From assembly GCA_016194635.1 (NCBI GenBank), contig JACQBC010000037.1, positions 1 to 64,000 of the forward strand: a stretch of DNA of 64,000 nucleotides, read 5' to 3'. Below are positions 43,636 to 53,546 of this stretch, one piece after another. Source of the stretch: Gammaproteobacteria bacterium (GTDB lineage: Bacteria > Pseudomonadota > Gammaproteobacteria > UBA6429 > Thiohalophilaceae). Position numbers and translations under genes: made by a program. Under the pieces are notes generated by a model. It saw only the letters and a program-made list of their open reading frames with translations. It was not told the DNA's origin and did no database searches. Position 1 is the first letter of the stretch; each line of letters opens with the position of its first letter.

Positions 43636-44070
43636 ATGCACCAGATTTTAATGGTTGAAGATAATCCCGCGGACATAGAGCTCATGCAACAAACCGTGCG
43701 TGAGCTGGGGCGGCCGATCAACTTGCATATCTGCAACGACGGGGTGACAGCGGTGGATTTTCTCAACCGGCGTGGCCAATACAATACGGTTCCTGTGCCC
43801 GACTTAGTATTCTTGGATTTGAATTTACCTCGGCGCGGCGGTATTGAGGTGTTATTGATGTTAATGCAACGCCCGGAAACACGCATGATACCGGTGATAG
43901 TGTTTAGCATGAGCAACCGAAAAGACGATATTACCCAAGCCTATAGCCTGGGGGCGCGTTGTTATATCCACAAATCGGTGAACTACTCGCACTTTCTAAC
44001 CACCATGGAACAGCTTTTCCGGTTTTGGTTTGATTACGCCGTGATACCCGGGGGTTCGGCCGCGGGTTAA
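43636..44070 (+). CDS. Single-domain response regulator (Rcp1-like)
   Basis: ATG 43636 has AAAGGAA just upstream and encodes 144 aa forming only a receiver domain. Features are the acidic pocket VEDNPADIEL, phospho-acceptor Asp61 (VFLDLNLPRRGG), Ser/Thr switch VFSMSN and a Lys in YIHKSVNY. The family is the Rcp1 type paired with DLQEPLR-class kinases. There is no output domain, so it must act by protein contact or pass the phosphate on. The earlier in-frame start at 43528 overlaps the kinase and is rejected. It ends nine bases from the convergent soeC stop. Confidence 0.92.
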   Translation: MHQILMVEDNPADIELMQQTVRELGRPINLHICNDGVTAVDFLNRRGQYNTVPVPDLVFLDLNLPRRGGIEVLLMLMQRPETRMIPVIVFSMSNRKDDITQAYSLGARCYIHKSVNYSHFLTTMEQLFRFWFDYAVIPGGSAAG

Positions 44071-44079
44071 AGCATGGGC

Positions 44080-45057
44080 TTATACGGTTTGGTAATATAA
44101 ATTCTGTGGATGATTTGCTTGGGCGAAGAAGAACCAGCGCTCAAATAACAGGCCGATGTATTGCACGATAAATGCCGCCAGTAATATTCCCGTGTCGCGG
44201 CGTTGCATGCCCAACCAGAGTAATAACAGCGGTATCACAAAAGCCAAAACGATAAAGATCCACTTGATGTTTTTTAGAAACAAGGCGGTTTTATGGTGGG
44301 CGAAATCGCGGGTATTAACCGATCCGCCCATGAAACCCATGGATTTTTGTTGGATCTTGGTGTGCCGCACGCCAAGCGCGGTTTGCAACGTGGATTTGGG
44401 TTTCAGCTGGGCATTACGCAGCAAGGAGGCGGCACGGGTGATCCCCCCCGCGCTGGTGATGATGATCGTCCAGATAGCGTAGAAGCGCATCAATTCCGGT
44501 GCGTTGAGATTGGCGAAGGCCGTGGTCAGGGCAAAACCCGAGGCGGTGCCGAGCAGGGTGTAATTGATCACCGTTAGGGGGCTGTGCCATTCTTGTAAAA
44601 ATTTCAAACAGGCATAAATCATTCCGGTGCAGATGAACAGCGCAAAGGTGGCCAGCATACCGAAGCAAGCCACGACCAGCGTTAATTGCAAGCGCGCGCC
44701 CTTGGCGTTGGTGAATAACACCGTATCCCATTCAAAGTAATGCATCAGTGCGTAGACGAACACCAACATCATCAGGGTCGGCAAGACAATCACTTCGCGC
44801 GATAACCACGAGGTGCGCCATTGACTGGCCGCGCGCCAAGCGCGTTCCGGCCGGCCTAAATGAAAGAACGAGGCGATCAAGCCGCCGACTAAAAATAGCA
44901 AGGCAATAAACGCGCCCGTGGCATAGAACCGCGCGCTGTTGGAGGTTGGTAATAATTCCACGGCGGAATAGGTTTGGCCGCTGAACAATGCCAGGAACAT
45001 ACCTTGGCCGACGCCAATTAAGGTGGTTAGAAATATGACAGAGAAAGCCGGATGCAT
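44080..45057 (-). CDS. soeC: Sulfite dehydrogenase membrane anchor (DmsC-type)
   Basis: A 325-aa integral membrane protein with about eight helices and the DmsC-family features: SVIFLTTLIGVGQGMFLAL at the start, SFFHLGRPERAWRAASQWRTSWLSREV (quinone-side His/Arg loop, near residue 65), and ITRAASLLR. DmsC-type anchors bind quinone without haem and connect the Fe-S subunit to the pool. Together with the two upstream genes it forms SoeABC as described in Allochromatium vinosum, oxidising sulfite to sulfate in the cytoplasm and reducing quinone. ATG 45057 has GAGG eight bases upstream; the gap to soeB is 56 bases. The 3' end is convergent with the response regulator gene. Confidence 0.88.
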   Translation of the reverse strand: MHPAFSVIFLTTLIGVGQGMFLALFSGQTYSAVELLPTSNSARFYATGAFIALLFLVGGLIASFFHLGRPERAWRAASQWRTSWLSREVIVLPTLMMLVFVYALMHYFEWDTVLFTNAKGARLQLTLVVACFGMLATFALFICTGMIYACLKFLQEWHSPLTVINYTLLGTASGFALTTAFANLNAPELMRFYAIWTIIITSAGGITRAASLLRNAQLKPKSTLQTALGVRHTKIQQKSMGFMGGSVNTRDFAHHKTALFLKNIKWIFIVLAFVIPLLLLWLGMQRRDTGILLAAFIVQYIGLLFERWFFFAQANHPQNLYYQTV

Positions 45058-45113
45058 AATTTAAACCTCAAATCTAATGATTTTCTGTTTTCCTTGAGGA
45101 GCAGCAACCCTGT

Positions 45114-45851
45114 TTACCACGATGTACTATCATCCAACGTCGGTTCGCTGATCGGTTTGCTCGGTCCGCGTTGTTCTTTCTTGAGCGGATTATCGGCGCG
45201 CACCAATTCGTCTTCATGGATCTGCTTGCGGGTTTTGCGCCGCGGTAAATAATGATTCGCCGGTTGTGTGCCCCACTCGGGCATCAACTGGTAACCGCCG
45301 GATTCGCGAATCGCGACCGAAACCTCGGAATCGGGGTCATGCACATCGCCGTACAAACGCGCGCTGGTAGGACAGGCCAAGACACAGGCGGGTTTGCGTT
45401 CGGAGACGGGCAGGGTTTCGTCGTAGAGGCGATCCACACATAGGGTACACTTCTTCATGACCCGTTGCTTCTCGTCGATCTCGCGCACCCCGTAGGGGCA
45501 GGCCCAGGAACAATAACGGCAACCGATACACTTGTCGTAATCTACCAATACGATGCCGTCTTCCTTGCGTTTGTAACTTGCGCCGGTTGGACACACCGGC
45601 ACGCACGGCGGGTCTTCGCAATGCAAGCAACTCTTGGGGAAGTGCAAGGTTTCGGTATTGGGGAATTCGCCGAACTCATAGGTCTGGACGCGATTGAAGA
45701 ACGTCCCGGTGGGGTCCTTGCCGTAGGGATTTTCATCGGTCATGAATCCCGCCGGCCCGGAGGTATTCCATTCCTTGCACGAGGTCACGCAGGCGTGGCA
45801 CCCGACGCAGACGTTCAGATCAATGACTAGAGCAAGTTGTGTCATATCCAT
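45114..45851 (-). CDS. soeB: Sulfite dehydrogenase iron-sulfur subunit
   Basis: The 245-aa protein is a four-cluster ferredoxin of the DmsB/PhsB type: CVGCHACVTSCKEWN, CLHCEDPPCVPVCP, CIGCRYCSWACP and CTLCVDRLYDETLP/CVLACP. Its length, and a Lys/Arg-rich C-terminal tail that ends TLDDSTSW, match SoeB. It carries electrons from the molybdenum subunit to the membrane anchor. ATG 45851 has AAGG three bases upstream and ATG 45845 has it nine bases upstream; the second may be the real start. It lies between soeA (79 bp, containing an imperfect GC hairpin) and soeC. Confidence 0.92.
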   Translation of the reverse strand: MDMTQLALVIDLNVCVGCHACVTSCKEWNTSGPAGFMTDENPYGKDPTGTFFNRVQTYEFGEFPNTETLHFPKSCLHCEDPPCVPVCPTGASYKRKEDGIVLVDYDKCIGCRYCSWACPYGVREIDEKQRVMKKCTLCVDRLYDETLPVSERKPACVLACPTSARLYGDVHDPDSEVSVAIRESGGYQLMPEWGTQPANHYLPRRKTRKQIHEDELVRADNPLKKEQRGPSKPISEPTLDDSTSW

Positions 45852-45863
45852 TACCTTTGTTTT

Positions 45864-45887
45864 CCCCCTCCGCCCTAGGCGCGGGGG
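45864..45887. other. Imperfect GC-rich hairpin between soeA and soeB
   Basis: CCCCC/GGGGG (45864-45868 with 45883-45887) and CGCC/GGCG (45871-45874 with 45878-45881) form a stem in the soeA-soeB space. A short palindrome, TCACCC-T-GGGTGA, follows at 45905-45917. It may tune relative expression or be a degenerate intergenic repeat. Confidence 0.35.
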
Positions 45888-45929
45888 TTATATTATGTTC
45901 AGTATCACCCTGGGTGAGGGGAGTTAACC

Positions 45930-48833
45930 TCAAGCCGTTTTCTTTTTGGTAAACATGCCCGCGAAAAATCCTTGCCACTTACGCGTCGTACCGGTACCGG
46001 GTAGGGCCGGCATGGCGGTAAATTGTGGCGATGTCACATGCGCCTCGTCGGCGCCGGCCGGGTAGATCCGCACCCGTACATCGTACCAACCCGCTTGACC
46101 GGTCAGCGGATCGGAATTCGAGACATGCGCGCCGGCCTCACAACTGGGCAGTTCTTCGCTGATAAGATGATTCAACAAAAAGCCTTGTTCGGATTCATTG
46201 GCGTTGGGCTCCAGACGCCAGGCGCCTTTGGCTTTGCCGATCGCATTCCAGGTCCAGACGGTACCGGGTTCGACGGCTTCGGAATAACGGCACAAACAGC
46301 GTACCTTGCCGTGCATCGATTCTATCCAGATCCAACTACCGTCCACGATGCCGACCGCCTGCGCGGTTTTAGGATGGACGTGCAAAAAGTTGTAGGGATG
46401 GATCTGCCGCAACCAGGCGTTTTGGGAATCCCAGGAGTGGTACATGGCCATCGGCCGTTGGGTTACGGCATTGAGCGGGTATTGGTGTTTATCGGTTAAC
46501 GCGCTTTCCAGCGGCTCGGAATAAAACGGTAGCGGATCAAAATGGGTTTCGATGCGTTTACGCAGGTGCACCGGGGGAATACGTCCTTCCCACTTGCCTT
46601 GTGCGGCACGCCGGAACTTCATCAACACTTCGGAATAGATATGGATGTTGATCGGTTCGGCGTAACGGGTTAGGCGATGCTCCTGCGCCCATTTGAGATA
46701 ACCGCGATTCCAATTACGCATGTATTGATACGACTTGGGCATTTCGTAATGGAACACACAATTATGCTTGGCGTACATTTCCCATTGATTGGGATTGGGT
46801 TCGCCCTTCATGAATTTCTCGCCACCCTTGCCGCGCCAGCCGGCGAGAAAGCCGATCCCCGAACCCGGCTCGGTTTCGTAATTGACAATGAAGTCCGGAT
46901 AATCGCGGTATTTGCGCGTGCCGCTGGCGGTGGTGAAGGCCGGTAATTTCAGGCGCGAGCCCAGCTCGATTAACACCTCTTGAAACGGCTTGCATTCGCC
47001 CTTGGGCGGGACCACCGGGATGCGTACCGAATCCACCGGGCCGTCGTATTCAGAGATGGGCCGATCTAACATGCTCATGGCATCGTGGCGTTCCAAGTAC
47101 GTTGTATCCGGTAACACGATATCGGCATAGGCGGTCATTTCGGATTGAAACGCATCGCAGACGATCAGAAACGGAATCTTGTACTCGCCGTTGTCGTCCT
47201 TGTCGTTGAGCATCTGGCGGACATGGGTGGTGTTCATGGTGGAATTCCACGCCATATTGGCCATGAAGATCAACAAGGTATCGATGTGGTAGGGATCGCC
47301 GCGCCAGGCATTGGTGATCACGTTGTGCATCAGCCCGTGCGCAGCCAGTGGGTACTCCCAGGAGAAGGCCTTATCGATACGCACCGGTTTGCCATCGTCA
47401 TCGACGAACAGATCATTCGGATCGGCCGGCCAACCCAAGGGCATTCCGTTGAGCACGGTATTGGGTTTAACGTCGTTGGGCGATTTGGGCGGTTTAGCAC
47501 AGGGCGGTATCGGCCGGGGAAAGGGCGCCTTGTGGCGAAACCCGCCGGGACGATCGATGGTGCCCAGGATACTCATCAAGATGGACAGGGCCCGAATGGT
47601 TTGAAAACCGTTAGAGTGGGCGGCCAGGCCGCGCATCGCGTGGAACGCCACGGGATTGCCGGTCACGGTATCGTGATCCTTGCCCCAGGCATCGGTCCAG
47701 GCGATCGGCAATTCGATTTTTTCATCGCGCGCCGTAATGCCCATTTCATAGGCGAGTCGTTTGATCGTTTCCACCGGAATGCCCGTGACTTCGCTGGCCC
47801 ACTCAGGGGTGTAGTGGGCAACGCGGTCTTTTAACAATTGGAACGAGGGCTTGACCCTGCGCCCGTCGGGCATGGCGAATTCGCCCAGTAAAAAGGGATC
47901 GGTGTCGGCCTTGCGGGCGGGGGTGGGTTTATCGCTGGCGCGATCCCACCAGACGCGATCTTGTGGATCAAAACAGTCAGGGTCGCGCGGAATATCGGTG
48001 CGGACAAACAGACCGCTATCATCCGAGGCCGGGTCCACGCTGACCAATTCAGCTGCGTTGCTGTATTGCACTAAGAAGTCGCGGTCATATAACCCGGTGC
48101 GGATCAATTCGTGGATCAAGGCCAGCAATAACGCGCCGTCGGTGCCGGGTTTGATCGGTACCCATTCGTCGGCAATCGCCGAATAACCGCTGCGAATCGG
48201 GTTGATGGAGATAAACCGGCCGCCGTTGCGTTTGAATTTCGACAGGGCCATTTTTAATGGATTGGAGTGGTGATCCTCGGCCGTGCCGATCATCACGAAC
48301 AGCCGGGCCCGGTCCAGATCCGGACCGCCGAACTCCCAGAACGAACCACCGATGGTGTAGATCATCCCGGTGGCCATGTTCACCGAGCAAAACCCGCCGT
48401 GGGCGGCATAGTTGGGGGTGCCGAATTGTTTGGCGAACAGGCCAGTGAGGGCCTGCATTTGATCACGGCCCGTGAACAAGGCGAATTTCTTTGGATCGGT
48501 GCTGCGGATCTTCTCTAGGCGGGTAGCAATGGTACTGAACGCCTCTTCCCAGGAGATCGGCTCAAACTGCGCATCGCCTCGGTCCGCCCCTTCCTTGCGT
48601 CTCAACGGCCGGGTCAAGCGGGCAGGGGAATACTGCTTCATGATCCCCGAGGCCCCCTTGGCGCAGATGACCCCTTTATTCAGGGGGTGGTCTGGGTTGC
48701 CCTGGATATAGCGAATTTCGCCATCGCGCAGTGTCACCCGGATACCGCAGCGGCAGGCACACATATAACAGGTGGTGTTCTTTACCTCAATGCGCCCGGC
48801 CGGAGCTTGGATGGGATTATGGACAACGGTCAT
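45930..48833 (-). CDS. soeA: Sulfite dehydrogenase molybdopterin subunit
   Basis: The 967-aa protein belongs to the DMSO-reductase family: N-terminal 4Fe-4S motif CYMCACRCGIRV with later GVICAKGASG, then the bis-MGD-binding domains (ISINPIRSGYSAIADEWVPI, LPDTTYLERHDAMS, AVTQRPMAMYHSWDSQNAWL). There is no Tat signal peptide, so the enzyme stays in the cytoplasm, unlike SorA or periplasmic PsrA. This, with the soeABC order and the SoeA-like length, supports cytoplasmic sulfite oxidation. Polysulfide or thiosulfate reductase activity is the main alternative for the fold but would need a Tat signal. It heads the operon soeA-soeB-soeC and complements the AprAB/Sat route in the same window. Confidence 0.9.
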   Translation of the reverse strand: MTVVHNPIQAPAGRIEVKNTTCYMCACRCGIRVTLRDGEIRYIQGNPDHPLNKGVICAKGASGIMKQYSPARLTRPLRRKEGADRGDAQFEPISWEEAFSTIATRLEKIRSTDPKKFALFTGRDQMQALTGLFAKQFGTPNYAAHGGFCSVNMATGMIYTIGGSFWEFGGPDLDRARLFVMIGTAEDHHSNPLKMALSKFKRNGGRFISINPIRSGYSAIADEWVPIKPGTDGALLLALIHELIRTGLYDRDFLVQYSNAAELVSVDPASDDSGLFVRTDIPRDPDCFDPQDRVWWDRASDKPTPARKADTDPFLLGEFAMPDGRRVKPSFQLLKDRVAHYTPEWASEVTGIPVETIKRLAYEMGITARDEKIELPIAWTDAWGKDHDTVTGNPVAFHAMRGLAAHSNGFQTIRALSILMSILGTIDRPGGFRHKAPFPRPIPPCAKPPKSPNDVKPNTVLNGMPLGWPADPNDLFVDDDGKPVRIDKAFSWEYPLAAHGLMHNVITNAWRGDPYHIDTLLIFMANMAWNSTMNTTHVRQMLNDKDDNGEYKIPFLIVCDAFQSEMTAYADIVLPDTTYLERHDAMSMLDRPISEYDGPVDSVRIPVVPPKGECKPFQEVLIELGSRLKLPAFTTASGTRKYRDYPDFIVNYETEPGSGIGFLAGWRGKGGEKFMKGEPNPNQWEMYAKHNCVFHYEMPKSYQYMRNWNRGYLKWAQEHRLTRYAEPINIHIYSEVLMKFRRAAQGKWEGRIPPVHLRKRIETHFDPLPFYSEPLESALTDKHQYPLNAVTQRPMAMYHSWDSQNAWLRQIHPYNFLHVHPKTAQAVGIVDGSWIWIESMHGKVRCLCRYSEAVEPGTVWTWNAIGKAKGAWRLEPNANESEQGFLLNHLISEELPSCEAGAHVSNSDPLTGQAGWYDVRVRIYPAGADEAHVTSPQFTAMPALPGTGTTRKWQGFFAGMFTKKKTA

Positions 48834-50024
48834 TGCATAAGCCTTATCAGTAACCCCTCACTCCAGTCATTTCCGGAGGTGAGGGGGTTTAACGTTCCAG
48901 CCCTCCTCCGGGGTTTTGACCCAAAGTCTGAAAGTAGAGGAGGTCGCGCGTATATAGTTAAGTACAGAATGACGGTAACGATAGGCTGAGAATGAATATA
49001 AGAGAATACTAATAAAGTAATATATATAAGGGATTTGGGGGCTTATAAGCAATTTGAACGCCAAGGCATAAAGACAGGCCCCTCGCGGGGCTGCACCATG
49101 GACAACTAATGCTCGGTTAAAAAAGCAGGAACGGGTTATGCGGATCGGCGTTCGCAACGCTTAAAAATACCTGTGATCTCCCTGGTGATTGTATCGACAG
49201 TAGCGGCTCTCCCACCTCGACTTATGGTTGAATATCAAGGTGGCTATACAGCCCTTACTTGTTGTTAAGACGCTAACATGCCTTTTAATCTATCGCAGTC
49301 CAGGACGCGCGCACCACACGAGGTTAATGCGACACACCTCCATGAAATTTTGAGTTCAGCGTTTGCGCTAAGGTATAAATGTGTTGTTTAACCAGCAGTA
49401 TATCGGAGGGGTATGCGGCGAATTGAAATTGGTTCTGACAAATAAAATTATCCAGAATAAAGAGCGGGTAGTCTTGTTGAATATTGATTTGATACACCGC
49501 GCATTCGTGTATCGCTCCTGGGGTAGCTTCAGGATCCAATTCGATCCCGTGCAGCTAGTTCGCGGTTGTGAAATTAAGAAAAGTATTTGTGAAATATTAC
49601 TACCACAACGCCCACATGAATGTGGTTTGCTTAAATCTATAATTTTGTTAATCCCTAAAGGAGCGGGGTTCGGGAAATATCCTTGGGAACAACACCCACT
49701 GTGTCACCTCTAAAAGAATTATCAACCACTGAGCAGGACGCTGACGTGATACCGCCGATAGTTCAGGACTGCTGTGAAAATAAAATCCACTTATATATAC
49801 CCAGATAAAATTCGGTTGTTCTTATCGGTGTAATCCGGCAGTGTAAGACGGTTTTACCGTCGGCTCGATTCTCGGTCAATATGTGGGGTTAATAGTAAGA
49901 AAATCCTGTAGTTACGAAAAATGGGAAAAAAGCCGTGTAGAATACCCGTCCCTGCACAAGGTGCAGACTATTTAAAAATAAAATATTTCATTATCAGTTC
50001 CGAATGCCTGTAGGAGGATCGTTG
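48834..50024. other. 1.2-kb divergent control region, soe/qmo
   Basis: No convincing gene. An imperfect hairpin AACCCCTCAC/GTGAGGGGGTT (48852-48889) lies just upstream of soeA and looks like a common degenerate proteobacterial repeat. A protein-like minus-strand frame at 49324-49539 starts with TTG and has no ribosome-binding site; its antisense (49381-49713) is also open, so neither is trusted. The small perfect hairpin GACGG-TTTTA-CCGTC (49847-49861) lies about 160 bases before qmoA. TAGAAT near 49940 may be a -10 box for qmoA. Confidence 0.5.
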
Positions 50025-51308
50025 ATGGCGGAGATCGTCGCAACCAATCAAACCATTCTGGTCGTGGGTGGTGGTATTAGTGGTATGACCGCGGCGCTGG
50101 AAGCCGCCGAGTGTGGCAAGCACGTGATTCTGGTGGAAAAAACCCCCAGTATCGGCGGCCGCATCGGTCAGTTGTACCGTTATTTTCCCAAGTTATGCCA
50201 TCCCACCTGTGGATTGGAGATCAATTTAAAACGCTTACGCGGTAACAAAAATCTGCGCCTGCTGACCATGACCGAGGTGGCCGACGTGCAAGGCCAAGCC
50301 GGAAATTATACGGTTACCTTGAAAACCCAACCGCGTTTTATTAATGAAAATTGCACCGCCTGCGGGGCTTGCGGCGAGGCCGTGAAGGCCGAATTCGCCG
50401 ACGAACACAATTACGGACTGGGCAAGCGTAAGGGGGCCTATTTACCCAATGCCATGGCCTATCCGCAACGGTATGTTTTGGATCCACGCATTATCGGTAC
50501 CGCCGATGCCGAGGCCGCCAAGGCCGCGTGTAAATTCAATGCGATCGACTTGGATATGCAAGTTGAAACCAAGACCCTCACGGTGGGTGCGATCATCTGG
50601 GCCACCGGTTGGCGGCCGTTTGATGCCAGCAAGATCCAACCCTACGGCTACGATCGTTATCCCAATGTGATTACCTCCGTTGAATTTGAGCGCCTGGCCG
50701 ATCCCCATGGTCCGACCGGTGGTAAATTGCTCCGCCCCTCCGATGGCAAGGAGGCCAAGAACGTGGCGTTTATTCAATGCGCCGGTTCGCGCGATCGTAA
50801 TTACCTCAAACACTGTTCGCGGATCTGTTGCATGGCCTCGCTCAAGCAGGCTACCTATGTGCGCGAAAAATTCGCCGATGCCGGCGATGTCTCTATTTAT
50901 TATATCGATATCCGCGCGATTGATCGGATCGACGATTTCCACCAAAAGGTCAAGGCCGATCCCAAGGTGAAATTTATTAAATCCAAGGTCGCCAAGATCG
51001 AGCAGGACAAAGTCGGTAATCCCGTCGTGCACGGCGTGGATACCGAAGGCTACACACGTTATGCCACAGCGCACGACTTAGTGGTGTTGGCGATTGGGAT
51101 GGAGCCGAGTGTTGCGGCCAATAACTTCCCGATCAAGGTGAAGGTCAACGAAAGTGGATTTATTGAACAAGACGAGGCCAACGGCGCAATCTTCGCCGCG
51201 GGCTGTTCGAGCGATGCCCTGGATGTGAACCGCGCGGTGCAAAGTGCCACCGCCAGCGCCTTGCGCGCCATCCAGGTGATCAATCGGGTCGCCGGAACGG
51301 AGGGTTAA
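50025..51308 (+). CDS. qmoA: Quinone-modifying oxidoreductase subunit A (HdrA-like flavoprotein)
   Basis: ATG 50025 has AGGAGG seven bases upstream and gives 427 aa. The FAD-binding motif VVGGGISGMTAALEAAECGK is at the N-terminus; cysteines follow in KLCHPTCGLEIN, CTACGACGEAV and the HCSRICCMASLKQA region, and a closing FAD segment GAIFAAGCSSDALDV ends it. This is QmoA, the HdrA-type flavoprotein that works with AprAB. In sulfur oxidisers it accepts electrons from APS reductase running in the oxidative direction. It heads qmoA-qmoB-hdrC-hdrB, three bases before qmoB. The apr genes lie 3.5 kb away on the other strand. Confidence 0.93.
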   Translation: MAEIVATNQTILVVGGGISGMTAALEAAECGKHVILVEKTPSIGGRIGQLYRYFPKLCHPTCGLEINLKRLRGNKNLRLLTMTEVADVQGQAGNYTVTLKTQPRFINENCTACGACGEAVKAEFADEHNYGLGKRKGAYLPNAMAYPQRYVLDPRIIGTADAEAAKAACKFNAIDLDMQVETKTLTVGAIIWATGWRPFDASKIQPYGYDRYPNVITSVEFERLADPHGPTGGKLLRPSDGKEAKNVAFIQCAGSRDRNYLKHCSRICCMASLKQATYVREKFADAGDVSIYYIDIRAIDRIDDFHQKVKADPKVKFIKSKVAKIEQDKVGNPVVHGVDTEGYTRYATAHDLVVLAIGMEPSVAANNFPIKVKVNESGFIEQDEANGAIFAAGCSSDALDVNRAVQSATASALRAIQVINRVAGTEG

Positions 51309-51311
51309 GAC

Positions 51312-53525
51312 GTGGCAGACGTAAAGATTGGTGCGTATATCTGTAAAGGCTGTGGCATCGGCGAGCGCCTGGATGCCAAACAAATGATGCAGGTCGCGAG
51401 CCGTGACGCCAAGGCGCATCTAGTGCGCGAGCATGAGTTTTTGTGTAACGCCGAGGGCGTGCAGATGATCAAAAACGATATCGCCAACGAGGGCGTGAAT
51501 CGGGTGGCGATCTGCGCTTGTTCGCGCCGCAGCAAGACCGACGCGTTTAATTTTGAAGGCGTGGCGATCACCCGGGGTAATATTCGCGAAGGCGTGATCT
51601 GGGTACGGCCCAATACTGAAGAGGCCCGCGAGACCACGCAGGAAATGGCCGAGGACTACGTGCGTATGGCGGTGATCGAAGCCAAATTCATGACCCCGCC
51701 GAGTAAAAATACCGAAGCCAAATACGACCGTACCATCTTAGTTGTAGGCGGTGGTGTGTCGGGCATGACCTCCGCCATCGAAGCCGCCAAGGCCGGTTAT
51801 CCGGTGCATATTGTCGAGAAGGCCAGTGCCCTGGGTGGCAACGCGGCGAATTTTCTGCGCCGCGTACCGCAAAAATCCCCCTATGCCAACCCTGAAGACA
51901 GCGGTGTGGCGGGTTTAATCAAGGCGATACAGGCCGATAGCAAAATTAAAGTACATTTGAATTCCACCATTACCCGTACCTCCGGCGCGCCGGGGCGGTT
52001 TGCGGTGGATATCACCACCGAGAGCGGTGCGACGGCGACTGAACATTTCGGCGCTATCGTGCAGGCCACGGGGTTTCACGATTACGACGCGAATAAACTA
52101 CCGGAACTGGGTTATGGCAAATCCCCCAATGTGGTAACACAACTCGAACTCGAAAAAATGGCCAAGGCCGCCAATGGTGCGGTGCTCAAAACCAAAGACG
52201 GTAAAGAAATCAAAAGCGTCGTGTTTGTACAATGTGCCGGTCAACGCTCGAGCAAGGAAGGCCACCTGCCTTATTGTTCGGGGCATTGCTGTTCGACCTC
52301 GATTAAACAGGCGATGTATTTTAAGGATCAAAACCCGACCATCGATACCAATGTGATCTATTCCGATTTACGTACCCCCGGAACCGGTGGCGAGGAATTT
52401 TATCGCTCCGGCCAACGTAAAGGCGTGACCTTTACCAAGGGCGTCGTATCTGAAGTGGTAAACGGTAGTGACGGACTCGATGTCAAGTTTAAAGACCTGA
52501 TCCTCAATCAAGACGTGGTCGAAAAAGCCGATTTAGTGGTGCTGGCCACCGGTATGATTGCTAACTCGGGTGTCAACATTGACGAGGTCAAACAAGATGA
52601 ACCCGGCGAGTGGAAATCCAGCCCAGAGTCGGTGTTGAATCTATCCTACCGTCAAGGCAAGGATATTCCCCTGCTCAAACACGGCTTCAACGATTCGCAC
52701 TTTATTTGTTTTCCCTACGAGACACGTCGTACCGGGATTTACACCACCGGGCCGGTGCGCCGTCCGATGGACCTGCTACAAGCACAAGAAGACGCCACCG
52801 GCGCGGCCCTCAAAGCCATCCAGTCGATCGAAAGTGCCGCACAGGGTTTGGCGGTGCATCCGCGCGTGGGCGATTTGTCCTTCCCTTCGTTTCGACGTGA
52901 AGGCTGCACGCAATGTAAACGCTGCACGGTGGAATGTCCGTTTGGCGCGATCGACGAGGACGAGCAACGTTTCCCGGTATTCAATGAATCGCGTTGCCGG
53001 CGCTGTGGTACCTGTATGGGTGCCTGTCCGGTGCGGGTGATCTCGTTTGAGAACTACTCCGTCGACACGGTGGGACAACAGCTGAAAAATATCAATATTC
53101 CCGAGGAATTCGAGGAAAAGCCGCGGATTTTGGTGTTGGCCTGTGAGAACGACGCCTATCCCGCGCTCGACATGGCGGCGATGCGCAAAATTGAATACAG
53201 CGCCTGGGCGCGGATCATTCCGGTACGTTGCCTAGGATCAGTGAATTTGATTTGGTTAACCGATGCCTTGAACAGCGGCTATGACGGCGTGGTGATGATG
53301 GGCTGCCAGAAGGGCGAGAACTACCAGTGCCACTTCGTGAAAGGATCGGAAATCGCGCAAGTGCGGATGAGCAAGGTGGACGATACGCTCAAGACCTTGA
53401 ATTTAGAAGTTGAACGTGTGGCCACCTATGAGGTAGCGATTACCGATATTGAACGTGCGCCGCGCTTGATTAACGACATGGCCGAGGCCGTGAAGAAGGT
53501 TGGGCTGAGTCCGTTTAAGTTTTAA
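51312..53525 (+). CDS. qmoB: Quinone-modifying oxidoreductase subunit B (HdrA/MvhD-like)
   Basis: The 737-aa protein starts with GTG and has an N-terminal HdrA-like extension with IGAYICKGCGIGE (residue 5). An FAD fold follows (ILVVGGGVSGMTSAIEAA, near 146), with a CAGQRSSKEG...CSGHCCSTS segment near 300. Two 4Fe-4S sites come next (CTQCKRCTVECP near 535; CRRCGTCMGACP near 563). The C-terminus is MvhD-like (610-730; ILVLACENDAYPALD, VRCLGSVN, GCQKGENYQCHF). This domain order defines QmoB. It joins QmoA and the HdrC/HdrB proteins into a soluble electron-transfer or electron-confurcating assembly. Tight spacing to qmoA (3 bp) and hdrC (21 bp) indicates one operon. Confidence 0.93.
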   Translation: MADVKIGAYICKGCGIGERLDAKQMMQVASRDAKAHLVREHEFLCNAEGVQMIKNDIANEGVNRVAICACSRRSKTDAFNFEGVAITRGNIREGVIWVRPNTEEARETTQEMAEDYVRMAVIEAKFMTPPSKNTEAKYDRTILVVGGGVSGMTSAIEAAKAGYPVHIVEKASALGGNAANFLRRVPQKSPYANPEDSGVAGLIKAIQADSKIKVHLNSTITRTSGAPGRFAVDITTESGATATEHFGAIVQATGFHDYDANKLPELGYGKSPNVVTQLELEKMAKAANGAVLKTKDGKEIKSVVFVQCAGQRSSKEGHLPYCSGHCCSTSIKQAMYFKDQNPTIDTNVIYSDLRTPGTGGEEFYRSGQRKGVTFTKGVVSEVVNGSDGLDVKFKDLILNQDVVEKADLVVLATGMIANSGVNIDEVKQDEPGEWKSSPESVLNLSYRQGKDIPLLKHGFNDSHFICFPYETRRTGIYTTGPVRRPMDLLQAQEDATGAALKAIQSIESAAQGLAVHPRVGDLSFPSFRREGCTQCKRCTVECPFGAIDEDEQRFPVFNESRCRRCGTCMGACPVRVISFENYSVDTVGQQLKNINIPEEFEEKPRILVLACENDAYPALDMAAMRKIEYSAWARIIPVRCLGSVNLIWLTDALNSGYDGVVMMGCQKGENYQCHFVKGSEIAQVRMSKVDDTLKTLNLEVERVATYEVAITDIERAPRLINDMAEAVKKVGLSPFKF

Positions 53526-53546
53526 CAGGATTTGTGGAGAATAGCG

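Noticed and set aside
44080-48833. Polysulfide or thiosulfate reductase (Psr/Phs) instead of SoeABC
   Set aside because: The molybdenum subunit lacks a Tat signal. The anchor is of DmsC type with soe order, and the neighbourhood is sulfite and APS oxidation, so SoeABC is the better call.
49324-49713. Two opposite open frames in the soe-qmo gap
   Set aside because: The minus frame starts with TTG without a ribosome-binding site, and the antisense frame is equally open. Neither shows a signal peptide, a known motif or an operon position.
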